Of a stretch of 64,000 nucleotides of DNA, positions 52,587-62,348 are shown piece by piece. This stretch comes from Sphingopyxis sp. LC363. Lineage in GTDB: Bacteria > Pseudomonadota > Alphaproteobacteria > Sphingomonadales > Sphingomonadaceae. How positions within the stretch are numbered: the stretch's first letter is position 1; the number at the start of each line of letters is the position of its first letter. The translations under genes and the position numbers were made by a program. The notes beneath the pieces are model-generated. The model was not told the DNA's origin, ran no database searches, and saw only the letters and a list, made by a program, of their open reading frames with translations. Where the stretch lies: assembly GCF_000756385.1 (NCBI RefSeq), contig NZ_JNFC01000073.1, positions 1-64,000 on the forward strand, in the 5' to 3' direction.

Positions 52587-53674
52587 GCCGCGCGCCCTTC
52601 CCTAGCGACGGGCAGGTGGACGCGAAAGCGCGTCCATTCGCCGTCGCGGATATGCTGGACCGTGCCGCCCATGTCGCGCGCGAGCTTGGCGACGAGCGCG
52701 AGACCGAGCCCGCGTCCCTCGCGCTTCGTCGTCACGAAGGGATCGAACAGATCGCCGCGAATGTCGGCGGGAACGCCGGGACCATTGTCGCTGACGCTGA
52801 CCTCGATCGGCAGCGCGATGCGTCCGCGCCCGTCGCCATTGTCGATCGACAGGCCGTGGCGATAGGCGGTCGTCAACCGCACGACGCCGTCGTCGCGCCC
52901 GCCCACGGCCTCGCACCCGTTGGTAAGGAGGTTGAGCAATATCTGTACCATGGCGTCATGGTTGCCGTGCACGAGCGGCAGCGAAGGGTCGAAATCCTCG
53001 GCAAAGCGCACGCCGGGAAACTGGCGCGCACGCGCGGTTTCCATCGCCTGATGGATCGGCTGATACAGGTTGATCGGACTGCACGCGATCGGCTGGCCAC
53101 GCGAAAAATGCTCCATCTGGTCGATCAGCGTCGCGATCCGGTCGACCTCGGCGCAGATCAGCGTCGTGAAGCGTTGCCCGCCGGCGTCGGTCTTGCGCGC
53201 GAGCAGCTGCGCCGCACCCTTGATGCCCGCGAGCGGATTCTTGATCTCGTGCGCGAGCATCGACGCGGCGGCGCCCGCCGCCCGCCCCGAACGACCGATC
53301 GCGCCCCCCATCAGCTCGGCATCGCTTGGCGAGGGGACGAGCGCGAGGATACGGTGGCCGCTGTTTCCATAGGGGACCATCTGCATGTCGACGAAGACCG
53401 CCTTGCGCCCGCCGACCGAGATTTCGGCGCGATGCGCGAAAAGCGCCGACGTCGCGGCGTCGCTCATCCGCTGACGATAGCTGCGATCCATCGCGATCAC
53501 GTCATAGATGACGCGCCCGACCATCGCAGAGCGGCTGACGTTGCAAAGCTGTTCGGCGGCGGCGTTGACGAAGAGCACGACCCCGCCGCCGTCGATGAGC
53601 AGCGTGGGAACGGGGTGCGACTGGATCAGCTCGTCATGGTCGAAGCTCGGGATGCTCGACGTCAGAGCGCTCAC
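52583..53674 (-). CDS. ntrB: sensor histidine kinase NtrB (NRII)
   Basis: 363 aa, soluble. N-terminal PAS ([20 protein letters not shown]), H-box with H142 in [14 protein letters not shown], and ATPase motifs ([32 protein letters not shown]). GTG start overlaps the dusB stop, so expression is coupled to dusB. It phosphorylates NtrC. Confidence 0.94.
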   Translation of the reverse strand: MSALTSSIPSFDHDELIQSHPVPTLLIDGGGVVLFVNAAAEQLCNVSRSAMVGRVIYDVIAMDRSYRQRMSDAATSALFAHRAEISVGGRKAVFVDMQMVPYGNSGHRILALVPSPSDAELMGGAIGRSGRAAGAAASMLAHEIKNPLAGIKGAAQLLARKTDAGGQRFTTLICAEVDRIATLIDQMEHFSRGQPIACSPINLYQPIHQAMETARARQFPGVRFAEDFDPSLPLVHGNHDAMVQILLNLLTNGCEAVGGRDDGVVRLTTAYRHGLSIDNGDGRGRIALPIEVSVSDNGPGVPADIRGDLFDPFVTTKREGRGLGLALVAKLARDMGGTVQHIRDGEWTRFRVHLPVAREGRAA

Positions 53675-54669
53675 GCAGCGGCCCTGGTCAAATGCGGACC
53701 GTAAAAGGCCTCGAGCGCGTCGAGCACACCCTTGCTGTCGGGGATCTGGTTGACCTTGTTGCGGAACTCGGCCGAGCCGTGCAGCCCCTTGACGTACCAG
53801 CCGAGATGCTTGCGCGCCATATTGACGCCGGTCATCTCTCCATAATGGTCGATCATCGCGCGGTAATGCGATGTAATGACGTCATATTGTTCGTCGAGGC
53901 CGGGATCGGGCCGCTCGGCCTCGCCGCGCAGCGCCGCCATGACCTGGCCGAGCAGCCAAGGGCGGCCATAGGCGCCGCGGCCGATCATGACGCCATCGGC
54001 GCCGCTCTGCGCGAGTGCCGTGCGGGCATCGTCGGCCGAGCAGATGTCGCCATTGACGATGACCGGGATCGACACGGCATCCTTGACCGATCGGACAAAG
54101 CCCCAGTCGGCCTCGCCGCGATACATCTGGTTGCGCGTGCGGCCGTGAACGGTGACGAGCTTCGCGCCCAGATCCTCGGCGATATGCGCGAGTTCGGGGG
54201 CGTTGAGGCTGTCGTGGCACCAGCCCATACGCATCTTGACCGTCACCGGCACCGAGACCGCCTCGACGCACGACTTGATCAGCGCCGCGGCGAGCTTCAG
54301 GTCGCGCATCAGCGCCGATCCGGCGTCGCCGTTGGTGACCTTGCGCACCGGGCAGCCCATGTTGATGTCGATGATCGACGCGCCGCGGTCCTCGTTGAGC
54401 TTCGCGGCCTCGCCCATCTCATAGGGTGTGCAGCCGACGAGCTGCATCGAGACCGGTTCCTCGACCGGATCCCACGCCGCTTTCTGGATCGACTGGCGCG
54501 TTTCGCGGATCGCGTCCTCGCTCGCGATCATCTCGGTGACGTTGAGCCCCGAGCCATAATAGCGCACGAGCTTGCGAAACGGCAGATCGGTGACGCCGGT
54601 CATCGGCGCGAGGATCACGGGATCCGCGATGGTGATATTGCCGATCTGGATGGGCCGGAGCGGCGCCAT
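53671..54669 (-). CDS. dusB: tRNA-dihydrouridine synthase DusB
   Basis: 332 aa. FMN-dependent TIM barrel: [33 protein letters not shown] with the catalytic Cys, [17 protein letters not shown], and [11 protein letters not shown]. First gene of the minus-strand dusB-ntrB-ntrC-ntrY-ntrX set, the nifR3 arrangement of alphaproteobacteria. Divergent from ispDF. Confidence 0.95.
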   Translation of the reverse strand: MAPLRPIQIGNITIADPVILAPMTGVTDLPFRKLVRYYGSGLNVTEMIASEDAIRETRQSIQKAAWDPVEEPVSMQLVGCTPYEMGEAAKLNEDRGASIIDINMGCPVRKVTNGDAGSALMRDLKLAAALIKSCVEAVSVPVTVKMRMGWCHDSLNAPELAHIAEDLGAKLVTVHGRTRNQMYRGEADWGFVRSVKDAVSIPVIVNGDICSADDARTALAQSGADGVMIGRGAYGRPWLLGQVMAALRGEAERPDPGLDEQYDVITSHYRAMIDHYGEMTGVNMARKHLGWYVKGLHGSAEFRNKVNQIPDSKGVLDALEAFYGPHLTRAAA

Positions 54670-54766
54670 GGCGGGGAGCTTTCGTCGAATTGCCTAAAAT
54701 TTAAGCAGCGCCCCTACACGCTAAGCAGCTTTCCCGCAAGGCGCGGCTGCGCTAACCGCGCGGGCG

Positions 54767-55945
54767 ATGACCGAGTCCGTTTCTTCTTCTGTTCTGCGCG
54801 TCGCCGCGATCCTGCTTGCCGGGGGCACAGGCACGCGCGCTGGGTTCGAACAGCCAAAACAGCTTGAATGGCTCGGCGGGAAGCCGGTGCTGTGCTGGAG
54901 CCTCGAGGCATTCGATGCGCATCCGGCGGTTTCGGGCGGCGTTCTGGTTGGCAACGGCGACGTCAAGGCTGTCGTCGCTCCGCTTCCCGAAGGATGGATT
55001 TCCGCCAACCCCGGCCCCGAAAGGCAGGATTCGGTCGCGAATGCGCTCGCCGCCCTCGCCGAATGGGAGGATGACGCGATCGTCCTGGTCCACGACGCGG
55101 CGCGACCCGGTGTCGGCCCCGAGGTGATCGACCGGCTGCTCGAAGCGCTCTCTCACGCCGACGCGGCCATTCCCACGCTTCCCGTTCCCGATACGCTGGT
55201 CGAGCAGGCCGATAGCGCGGCGGGCGATGTTATCGCGCGCGAGCGGTTGGCGCGGGTCCAGACGCCGCAGGCGTTCCGGCTTGGCGCGCTGCGCCGCGCG
55301 CACGCCGCGGCAGCTGGCGCAAGCGCGACCGACGATGCCCAGCTTGTGCGGCAGACCGGCACCGCCGTCGCGACCGTCGCCGGCGACGCGCGGCTCCACA
55401 AACTGACATATGCCGAGGATATGGCGATACTCTCGGGGCTATTGGGGACAGGCGCCATGATGCGAACCGCCGTCGGCATGGGATATGACGTCCACCGCTT
55501 GGTGGAAGGAAAACCCCTATGGATCGGCGGCATAGAAATTGCGCATAGTCATGGACTTGAAGGCCATAGCGATGCCGACGTCGGGCTTCATGCACTGACC
55601 GACGCAATCCTCGGCGCGCTCGGCGATGGCGACATCGGCGATCATTTTCCACCCACCGACCCGCAGTGGCGCGGCGCGGCATCCCATCGCTTCCTGAGCT
55701 TTGCCGGCGAGCGCATCGCTGCGAACGGCGGACGGATCGCGCATCTCGATCTGACAATCATCGCCGAAGCCCCCCAAATCGGGCCGCACCGCGTCGCGAT
55801 CCGCGAACGAATTGCCGAAATCCTTGCGATTCCGGTCGGACGGGTTAGTGTGAAAGCGACAACGACAGAGCGGCTCGGCTTTACCGGCCGTCGCGAGGGG
55901 ATATCGGCCCAGGCCGTCGCGACCATCCAACTTCCGGAGAATTGA
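54767..55945 (+). CDS. ispDF: bifunctional IspD/IspF of the MEP isoprenoid pathway
   Basis: 392 aa fusing 2-C-methyl-D-erythritol 4-phosphate cytidylyltransferase (residues 1 to about 225; AAILLAGGTGTRAG, VLVHDAARPG) and MECDP synthase (from about 230: GYDVHRLVEG, HSDADVGLHALTDAIL, TTERLGFTGR). Such fusions are common in alphaproteobacteria. IspE acts between the two steps. CinA-like gene follows directly. Confidence 0.96.
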   Translation: MTESVSSSVLRVAAILLAGGTGTRAGFEQPKQLEWLGGKPVLCWSLEAFDAHPAVSGGVLVGNGDVKAVVAPLPEGWISANPGPERQDSVANALAALAEWEDDAIVLVHDAARPGVGPEVIDRLLEALSHADAAIPTLPVPDTLVEQADSAAGDVIARERLARVQTPQAFRLGALRRAHAAAAGASATDDAQLVRQTGTAVATVAGDARLHKLTYAEDMAILSGLLGTGAMMRTAVGMGYDVHRLVEGKPLWIGGIEIAHSHGLEGHSDADVGLHALTDAILGALGDGDIGDHFPPTDPQWRGAASHRFLSFAGERIAANGGRIAHLDLTIIAEAPQIGPHRVAIRERIAEILAIPVGRVSVKATTTERLGFTGRREGISAQAVATIQLPEN

Positions 55946-55947
55946 TC

Positions 55948-56505
55948 TTGCAATCTGTCGAAGAAGCGCGCCTTGCCGCGCGCGACGAACTTGCCGCCGC
56001 CGTGCTCGCCGGCAATCGGTCCGCAGGTCGCAGGGTCGCCGTTGCCGAAAGCTGCACCGGCGGCATGGTCAGCGCCGCGCTGACCGATATCGCGGGCAGC
56101 TCGGATGTGTTTTCTGCCGGGTTCGTTACCTATTCGGGACAAGCAAAACAGGCGCAGCTCGACGTCAGCAGCGAAATCCTCGAAACCTTCGGCGAAGTTT
56201 CGCTCGCCACGGCGTGGGCGATGGCCGCGGGTGTGCTCGCGAACAGTGACGCCGACGTCGCGGTCGCGATCACCGGCATTGCCGGACCGGGCGGCGGGTC
56301 GGAAAAGAAGCCCGTCGGTCTTGTCGTTTTCGCACGCGCGCTGCGCGGGCAGAATCCCGACGATTATTTCACCCAGCGCGTCCAGTTCGAATCGACCGAT
56401 CGCGCCACCATCCGCCACCATGCGACGCTGTTTGCTCTCGACCTGCTTCAGCCCGACAAGGACGGGCTGCGGCCGTCGGAGGATATCGCCCTCCCCGCCC
56501 CGTAA
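55948..56505 (+). CDS. CinA C-terminal family (nicotinamide-nucleotide amidase-like)
   Basis: 185 aa, stand-alone CinA-C domain (PncC). Core VAVAESCTGGMVSAALTDIAGSSDVF and AVAITGIAGPGGGSEKKPVGLV. Start TTG 55948 suits GGAGA seven bases upstream; TTG 55942 is nearer to it. Its 3' end overlaps the convergent COQ10-like gene by 58 bases. Confidence 0.88.
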   Translation: MQSVEEARLAARDELAAAVLAGNRSAGRRVAVAESCTGGMVSAALTDIAGSSDVFSAGFVTYSGQAKQAQLDVSSEILETFGEVSLATAWAMAAGVLANSDADVAVAITGIAGPGGGSEKKPVGLVVFARALRGQNPDDYFTQRVQFESTDRATIRHHATLFALDLLQPDKDGLRPSEDIALPAP

Positions 56506-56927
56506 AGCGCGTCGGCGCGCGCCTCGAACGCTGCGATCATCTTGCGCAGGGCCTTGTCGAACATCTGTCCGGCGAGTGCTTCGAACATGCGGCTGCGGAA
56601 CGCGAAATCGACCATGAAATCGACGCGGCAGCCGCCGCCCTCGAGGGCATGGAAATGCCATTCGTTGCTGAGGTGCTTCATCGGCCCGTCGATATAGCTG
56701 ACGATAACCTCGTGCGGCCGCTGCTTGTGGACGCGGCACGAGAAGCTTTCGCGCAGCCCCTTGAAGCCGACGATCATGTCGGCGACGGTTTCATGCTCGC
56801 TATCGTCGCGGATGCGCAGCGCGACGACCCATGGCAGAAATTCGGGATAGCGCGCGATATCGGTGACGAGCGCGAACATCTGCTCGTCGCTGTACGGTAA
56901 CTCGCGCGTTTCGTGATGCCTTGGCAA
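56448..56927 (-). CDS. COQ10/RatA-like START-domain protein
   Basis: 159 aa. Polyketide-cyclase/START family: residues 10-45 (YSDEQMFALVTDIARYPEFL PW region), WHFHALEGGGCRVDFMVD, FRSRMFEALAGQMFDKAL. In alphaproteobacteria this is the ubiquinone-binding COQ10 homologue; the toxin name RatA is historical. Starts seven bases after lipA. Confidence 0.88.
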   Translation of the reverse strand: MPRHHETRELPYSDEQMFALVTDIARYPEFLPWVVALRIRDDSEHETVADMIVGFKGLRESFSCRVHKQRPHEVIVSYIDGPMKHLSNEWHFHALEGGGCRVDFMVDFAFRSRMFEALAGQMFDKALRKMIAAFEARADALYGAGRAISSDGRSPSLSG

Positions 56928-56934
56928 AGGCCGC

Positions 56935-57882
56935 TCAGTCCGCCTTGACGCGCGCCAGTTGCGCCTCGCGCGCGGCGCGCATCCGCTCGAAATCGTCGCC
57001 GGCGTGGTAGCTGGAACGGGTCAGGGGCGATGAGGCGACCTGCAGGAAACCCTTGGCGCGCGCGATCTGCGCATAGGCGTCGAACGCTTGCGGCGTGACG
57101 AATTCGGCGACCTTCGCATGCTTCGGCGTCGGCTGAAGATACTGGCCCATCGTCATGAAATCGATGTCGGCGCTGCGCATGTCGTCCATCACCTGATGCA
57201 CCTCCATCCGCTCTTCGCCGAGGCCGAGCATGATCCCCGATTTGGTGAAAATCGACGGATCGCGGCGCTTGACGCTTTCGAGCAGGCGCAGCGAGGCATA
57301 GTAGCGCGCACCGGGCCGGATCGTCGGATAGAGCCGCGGCACGGTTTCGAGATTATGGTTATAGACGTCGGGGCGCGCATCGACGATCGCGGCGACCGCG
57401 CTTTCGGGCTTGTTGCGGAAATCGGGAGTCAGGATTTCGATCGTCGTCTGCGGCGTTTCGCGGCGCAGCGCGTTGATGACCTTCACGAACTGGCTCGCGC
57501 CGCCATCGGGCAGGTCGTCGCGGTCGACCGAGGTGATGACGATATGCGTCAGCCCCATCTTCGCCGCGGCGATCGCCGTATGCTCGGGCTCGAGCAGGTC
57601 GACCGGGCGCGGCATGCCGGTCTTGACGTTGCAAAAGGCGCAGGCGCGGGTGCAGGTGTCGCCGAGGATCATCACCGTCGCATGCTTCTTGGTCCAGCAT
57701 TCGCCGATGTTCGGGCACGCCGCTTCCTCGCACACCGTGTGCAGGTTGAGCTCGCGCATCAGCTTGCGGGTTTCGGCATAGCCTGGGCTGGTCGGCGCCT
57801 TGACGCGGATCCAGTCGGGCTTGCGCGCGCGCTGGCTGGGAGTGGTAGCGGAGGCCGGCTGGGATTGAGCGGGAGCGTTCAT
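56935..57882 (-). CDS. lipA: lipoyl synthase
   Basis: 315 aa radical-SAM enzyme inserting two sulfurs into octanoyl groups. N-terminal auxiliary-cluster Cys in [15 protein letters not shown] cluster CTRACAFC, and C-terminal RSSYHA with the conserved serine. Needed for pdhC here. Start ATG 57882; frame open upstream is a shadow of the carbonic anhydrase. Confidence 0.95.
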   Translation of the reverse strand: MNAPAQSQPASATTPSQRARKPDWIRVKAPTSPGYAETRKLMRELNLHTVCEEAACPNIGECWTKKHATVMILGDTCTRACAFCNVKTGMPRPVDLLEPEHTAIAAAKMGLTHIVITSVDRDDLPDGGASQFVKVINALRRETPQTTIEILTPDFRNKPESAVAAIVDARPDVYNHNLETVPRLYPTIRPGARYYASLRLLESVKRRDPSIFTKSGIMLGLGEERMEVHQVMDDMRSADIDFMTMGQYLQPTPKHAKVAEFVTPQAFDAYAQIARAKGFLQVASSPLTRSSYHAGDDFERMRAAREAQLARVKAD

Positions 57883-57944
57883 GGCGCCCACATAGTCGTG
57901 CACGCGCCTCTTCTCAACCTCTCTACCTATGCTAAGGCGCCTCC

Positions 57945-58583
57945 ATGACTCACTTTGCAGACATGATCGAAGGATACCGGCGTTTCCGTAACGGCGGCTG
58001 GGCGGAACAACGCGAACGCTGGGAACAGCTTGCCGAGGGGCAATCTCCCAAGGTGATGGTGATCGCCTGTTCGGACAGCCGCTCGGAACCGTCGCAGATT
58101 TTCGACACCAATCCGGGCGAAATCTTCGTTGTGCGCAACGTCGCCGCGCTGGTGCCCCCGTTCGAAACGAATCCCGGACGCCACGGCGTTTCGGCGGCGC
58201 TCGAATTCGCGGTGCAGTTTCTGAAGGTCGAGGAAATCGTGGTGATGGGGCATGGCCTCTGCGGCGGCTGCCATGCGGCATTGCACCGGTCGATGGAAGG
58301 CGCCGAACCCGGGCGCGGCGGTTTCATCGCCGACTGGATCGGCGTGCTGGACGAAGCAAGCGCCGAAGTGCGCGCGGCGCATCCCGACATCGACAATCGC
58401 GACGCGGGGCGCGCGATGGAAATGGCAGCTGTGCGCGTGAGCATAGCGAATCTGCGGACCTTCCCCTGTATCGAGGAGAAGGAAAAGCGCGGAAGCCTGA
58501 AACTGCGCGGCGCCTTTTTCGCAATCAGCGACGGAATATTGCATGTGATGGACGACGCGACGGGAGAATTCGCTCCCGCCTGA
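57945..58583 (+). CDS. beta-carbonic anhydrase
   Basis: 212 aa zinc enzyme for CO2/bicarbonate. Zn ligands: Cys in [10 protein letters not shown] and His/Cys in MGHGLCGGC; the Asp-Arg dyad of the active site is in the CSDSR motif. Divergent from lipA by 62 bases. Good match to the plant-like beta class. Confidence 0.94.
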   Translation: MTHFADMIEGYRRFRNGGWAEQRERWEQLAEGQSPKVMVIACSDSRSEPSQIFDTNPGEIFVVRNVAALVPPFETNPGRHGVSAALEFAVQFLKVEEIVVMGHGLCGGCHAALHRSMEGAEPGRGGFIADWIGVLDEASAEVRAAHPDIDNRDAGRAMEMAAVRVSIANLRTFPCIEEKEKRGSLKLRGAFFAISDGILHVMDDATGEFAPA

Positions 58584-58597
58584 CAGGGGAGAATGCG

Positions 58598-59179
58598 ATG
58601 AGTTTCAGAAATATGATGTGGCTGACGATCATCGCGATCGCGGCCCTTATCGGCGCCTTCCTCGGCCCTCCGATTTTCGAGGCCGTGGGCGACACGACGA
58701 TGATGATCCTCGCGCCGATCCTTCTGATCCTCCTCGTCGGCGTGTGCGTCTGGGCCCTGTCGAGCAACAAACGCGGCATCAAGGCCGACGGGCCCGCGCT
58801 TGCCGACGCGCGCGCGATGCAGCCGCAGGCAGGAAAGGCGCGCATCTATGTTTGCCGCCGGGGTTTCGTAGCCGCAATGCAGGGGATGGACGTCACGCTC
58901 GACGGCAGCGAACGCGGCCAGATCAAATCAGGTCAGATGCTGATGGCGGAAGTCGAACCGGGGCGTCATCATCTGCATGTCGCCACGGCGAAGAAAAGCC
59001 TGGCACGTCCCGCCGAGTTCGAGATCGATCTGGGCCCCGGCGGGGTCGCGGTGATCCACGCGATGATCGAAATGGGGGCGCTCAAGGGCGACATCAAACT
59101 GACCCGCCTCGACGCGCAGGCGGCGCGCGACAATGTGAACGCGACCAAATTGATCCTGTGGCAAGAGGCCCCCGCCTAG
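58598..59179 (+). CDS. membrane protein with DUF2846-like domain
   Basis: 193 aa. Two N-terminal transmembrane segments (IIAIAALIGAFLGPPIF and MMILAPILLILLVGVCVW), then a beta-rich domain of the DUF2846 kind (ARIYVCRRGFVAAMQGMDVT; KSGQMLMAEVEPGRHHLHV) that resembles lipoprotein/PEGA-like peptidoglycan-associated modules. Function unknown. 14 bases after the carbonic anhydrase. Confidence 0.7.
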   Translation: MSFRNMMWLTIIAIAALIGAFLGPPIFEAVGDTTMMILAPILLILLVGVCVWALSSNKRGIKADGPALADARAMQPQAGKARIYVCRRGFVAAMQGMDVTLDGSERGQIKSGQMLMAEVEPGRHHLHVATAKKSLARPAEFEIDLGPGGVAVIHAMIEMGALKGDIKLTRLDAQAARDNVNATKLILWQEAPA

Positions 59180-59235
59180 CTGGCGTCTTCAGGCCGGGGG
59201 TTGCGCTCGGCATTCGGCCGGTTCACAGCAGCATC

Positions 59236-60576
59236 ATGTCCTTCAAGCCGGTCATTCCGCGCTGGCTGCGCCTCGCGCAGTTGCGCTTCCACCGTCGCGC
59301 CCGGAATGAAGTCGGCGATATCCGCCGTCGGATCGCGATGGTCGGCGGCGCGGTCCTGCTCGGGCTCGTCGCGCTGGCTTTTGCCGCAGCGGGCGATCGG
59401 GCGCAGCACGCGATATTCCGGATGTCGGACTTCGCGTGGTGGCTGCCGGCGGTGGTGACCCCGGCTGCCTTCGCACTGATCGTATGGACGGCGAACCGCT
59501 ATTTCCCCGCCTCGCGCGGATCGGGCATTCCGCAGATCATCGCGGCGGGGCGGCGTCCCGAACAGGAGGCCGGCGGCGCGCTCGTCTCGCTGCGCACCGC
59601 CTTCGCCAAGCTGGGCCTGACGCTTGCGACGCTGTCGGTCGGTGGATCGGTCGGGCGCGAAGGTCCGACGGTGCAGGTCAGCGCCGCGATCATGGTCGCG
59701 ATGCACCGCTGGCTGAAGGTCCGCGTCACCGCCGGCGTCTTCATCGCGGGCGGTGCGGCGGGCGTCGCGGCGGCGTTCAATACGCCGCTCGCCGGCATCG
59801 CCTTTGCCATTGAGGAACTCGCCGCGGCCTATGAACAGCGCGTCGCGGTGCTGACGATGGGCGCCGTGCTGATCGCCGGTCTCGTCAGCCTGTCGGTCGC
59901 GGGCGACTATGTCTATTTCGGCGTGATGCGCGATACGCTACCCATCGCCGACGTGCTGCTGATCGCGCCGATAGCCGGGATCGGCGGCGGCTTGGCCGGC
60001 GGGTTGTTCGCGCGGATCGTTCTCGCGGCGAGCGACCGGTCGGCGGGTTGGGCCCGGCGCGCTGCTGCGCAGCCGGTGCTGTTCGCCGCGGGATGCGGGC
60101 TGGTCGTTGCGCTGGTCGGGATTGCAACCAACGGCGGCACCTGGGGCACCGGTTACGACGTCACGAAATTCCTCGTCGAAGGCAATCAGGGGAAGCTCTG
60201 GTTTTTTCCGGCCAAATTCGCCGCGGCGCTCGCTTCGACGCTCAGCGGCGCGCCGGGCGGCATTTTTGCGCCGTCGCTCGCGGTCGGCGCCGGTTTCGGC
60301 AACCTTCTGACGCCCGCCTTTCCCGACAGCCCGGCGGGCGCGGTCGTGATGTTGGGCATGGCAGCCTATTTCGTCGGGGTCGTGCGCGCTCCGCTGACTG
60401 CGGTGATCATTCTGATCGAAACCACCGCGGCGCGCGGCATCATCCTGCCGCTGTTCGCCACCGCGCTGATTGCCGACTGGACGAGCGCGCAAATCTGCCC
60501 GACCCGACTGTATCACGGGCTCGCGAGACGCATCATGCAGCCAAAGGCTTCGGCGGTCAGACGGGACGAGGAGTAG
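59236..60576 (+). CDS. ClC-family chloride channel/transporter
   Basis: 446 aa. Selectivity signatures: GSGIPQ (95-100), GREGPTVQ (140-147, gating Glu E142), and GGIFAPSLAVGAGFG in the third motif. Ten-plus hydrophobic segments. E142 at the external-gate place marks a channel or a Cl-/H+ exchanger; the inner proton Glu cannot be fixed by eye. Followed by a hairpin-rich repeat region. Confidence 0.93.
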   Translation: MSFKPVIPRWLRLAQLRFHRRARNEVGDIRRRIAMVGGAVLLGLVALAFAAAGDRAQHAIFRMSDFAWWLPAVVTPAAFALIVWTANRYFPASRGSGIPQIIAAGRRPEQEAGGALVSLRTAFAKLGLTLATLSVGGSVGREGPTVQVSAAIMVAMHRWLKVRVTAGVFIAGGAAGVAAAFNTPLAGIAFAIEELAAAYEQRVAVLTMGAVLIAGLVSLSVAGDYVYFGVMRDTLPIADVLLIAPIAGIGGGLAGGLFARIVLAASDRSAGWARRAAAQPVLFAAGCGLVVALVGIATNGGTWGTGYDVTKFLVEGNQGKLWFFPAKFAAALASTLSGAPGGIFAPSLAVGAGFGNLLTPAFPDSPAGAVVMLGMAAYFVGVVRAPLTAVIILIETTAARGIILPLFATALIADWTSAQICPTRLYHGLARRIMQPKASAVRRDEE

Positions 60577-60650
60577 CGGCACGCCCGGCGAGTACGCCGA
60601 AAGCTAAGCCCACATATTTTCCGATGTCCGAAATGGGGTGGGGAGCTGTC

Positions 60651-60863
60651 GTCCAGATCCTCCCCTTTGCGCAGCAATGGGGAGGTGGCAGCCCGCAGGG
60701 CTGACGGAGGGGTCGACGCCGTCAGGCGTCGGTGCAAGGCCAGCCCCCTCCACCACCGCTTCGCGGAGTGTAGGGTTGGATTGCCCCCGGCAATCCAAGT
60801 CCAGTCCGGGGGACTGGACGACCCAACACTCCCCCTCCCCAGCGCTTCGCGATGGGGAGGATC
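60651..60863. repeat. REP/BIME-like cluster of hairpins, no gene
   Basis: Outer inverted repeats, AGATCCTCCCCTTTGCGCAG at 60657 and its approximate complement ending near 60863, enclose several hairpins: GCCCGCAGGGC, GACGCC-GTCA-GGCGTC, GGATTGC-CCCCG-GCAATCC, and GTCCAGTCC-GGG-GGACTGGAC. No open frame with codon bias. This is the other gene-free stretch (60577-60925) between the ClC gene and the F0 terminator. Repeats like this are scattered in sphingomonad genomes. Confidence 0.7.
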
Positions 60864-60925
60864 TGTACGTCCGCTTCCGGTCGCGATCGGCCATTCGGCT
60901 AAACCCTGCCACATCACTCAAAGCA

Positions 60926-60954
60926 AAACGCCCGCGGAAAAACCGCGGGCGTTT
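60926..60954. terminator. terminator at the end of the F0 operon
   Basis: 12-bp stem AAACGCCCGCGG / CCGCGGGCGTTT with an A5 loop, downstream of atpF on the minus strand. On that strand it is followed by TGCTTTG, so termination is plausible but not T-rich. Confidence 0.7.
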
Positions 60955-60981
60955 CGTTATTCCGGCAATGCGTGGCTGGGC

Positions 60982-61515
60982 TCAGCCCCGAGCGACGCCC
61001 GCGATGGCCTGATCGACCAGCGCCTTGTCGGCCGCGGAGTCATGCTTGTCGGCGATCAGCTTCGCCGCCGCATCGGTCGCCGCCTTCGCGGCAGCGGTGC
61101 GGACTTCGGCGAGGGCGCCGGCTTCGGCCGCGGCGATGCGGTCTTCAGCCATCTGCTTGCGGCGCGCGATCAGCGCGGTCGCATCGGCCTTCGCCTTGGT
61201 CACGAGCGCCTCGGCCTCGGCGTCGGCGCGGGCGCGCATCTCTTCGGCTTCCTTGGCCGCGTCGGCGAGTTTCGCCTCATATTCGGCCTTCAGCGACTCG
61301 GCGTCGAGGCGCAACTGCTCGGCTTCCTTGAGCTGCTTCGAAATCTCGGCAATCTTGTTGTCGAGCATGCCCGCGATCAACGCCGGCACTTTCTTCCACA
61401 GCAGGATCGCGATGAAGATCGCCATTGCGATCGACACCCATGTGGTCGCCGTAAGGATACCGAAGGACGCGGGTTCAGCCGCCCCTTCGGCCATGATCAT
61501 GAGGAAATCAGCCAT
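60982..61515 (-). CDS. atpF: ATP synthase F0 subunit b
   Basis: 177 aa. One N-terminal membrane helix (TTWVSIAMAIFIAILLWKKV region) and a long Ala/Glu/Lys-rich coiled coil that forms the stator stalk with b'. Overlaps the b' gene by eight bases. Last gene of the F0 operon. F1 genes are elsewhere, as usual in alphaproteobacteria. Confidence 0.92.
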   Translation of the reverse strand: MADFLMIMAEGAAEPASFGILTATTWVSIAMAIFIAILLWKKVPALIAGMLDNKIAEISKQLKEAEQLRLDAESLKAEYEAKLADAAKEAEEMRARADAEAEALVTKAKADATALIARRKQMAEDRIAAAEAGALAEVRTAAAKAATDAAAKLIADKHDSAADKALVDQAIAGVARG

Positions 61516-62005
61516 GGAGCACCGCCTTCACCGCCGCCTTGGCATCCGCCGCGGCGACCTTCACACCCGACAGTTTGGCGACGAGGTCGCCCGCCGCTTC
61601 GGCCGCGACAGCCTCGATTTCCGCCATCGCCGACGTGCGCGCCGCGCCGATGTCGGATTCCGCCGCCGCCAGCTTGTCGGCGAGTTCGGCATCGACCTTG
61701 GCAAGACGCTTTTCGGCGTCCTTTGCGGCCTTGTCCTTGGCGTCGGTCACCGCCTTTTGCGCGGCGGCGCGGCTCGCGTCGCTCTGCTGGCGGTAGCTTT
61801 CTTCCAGGCTGTCGGCCGCGGCGTGCGCGGCTTTCGCCGCCGCCAGATCGTCGGCCACCTTGCGGTCGCGGGCGTCCACCGTCGCCTCGATCTTCGGCAG
61901 CATGCCGCGGCCGATGACGAAAAAGACGAAGCCAAAGGTCAGCAGCACCCAGAAAATCTGCGATGCGGCGTACCAGCTTTCAGCGAATTGGCTGATTTGA
62001 GGCAT
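61508..62005 (-). CDS. atpG: ATP synthase F0 subunit b' (second b-type)
   Basis: 165 aa. N-terminal helix (IFWVLLTFGFVFFVIGRGML) and a coiled coil rich in Ala/Asp/Lys. Two different b-type subunits are typical of alphaproteobacteria. Symbol atpG is used for b' in this group and must not be confused with F1 gamma. Confidence 0.9.
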   Translation of the reverse strand: MPQISQFAESWYAASQIFWVLLTFGFVFFVIGRGMLPKIEATVDARDRKVADDLAAAKAAHAAADSLEESYRQQSDASRAAAQKAVTDAKDKAAKDAEKRLAKVDAELADKLAAAESDIGAARTSAMAEIEAVAAEAAGDLVAKLSGVKVAAADAKAAVKAVLHG

Positions 62006-62075
62006 GGATATACTCGACCGACAAAAGAAAAGCAGTCGCGGGGCCTGTTTTAGCGAGCAGACCCCGCAGACGAAA

Positions 62076-62306
62076 TCAGGCTGCCTTGAGGTACAGCAGG
62101 ATCGCGATCAGGAACGACAGCAGGCCGAGAAGTTCGGCGGCCGCGAAGCCGATGAACAGGCGGCCCTGCTGGCCGTCGGCCGCCGCGGGGTTGCGCAGCG
62201 CGCTTTCGAGGAAGCTACCGAACACGTTGCCCACACCGATGGCGGCCATACCGGCACCGATAGCGGCCAGACCGGCACCGATGAGCGAAGCAGCTTGAAC
62301 GTCCAT
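62076..62306 (-). CDS. atpE: ATP synthase F0 subunit c
   Basis: 76-aa hairpin of two membrane helices. The proton-binding carboxylate is E58 in [13 protein letters not shown]; the polar loop is [10 protein letters not shown]. It lacks the extra residues of Na+ types, so H+ is expected. ATG 62306 has AAGGAG. Confidence 0.95.
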   Translation of the reverse strand: MDVQAASLIGAGLAAIGAGMAAIGVGNVFGSFLESALRNPAAADGQQGRLFIGFAAAELLGLLSFLIAILLYLKAA

Positions 62307-62348
62307 TTTATACTCCTTGGGAAAAACGTAGATTATGCAGTTGAAAAA

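Noticed and set aside
56448..56927. Toxin of a type II toxin-antitoxin system (RatA)
   Set aside because: Family is the ubiquinone-binding COQ10 homologue; no antitoxin gene is adjacent, and lipA is the operon partner.
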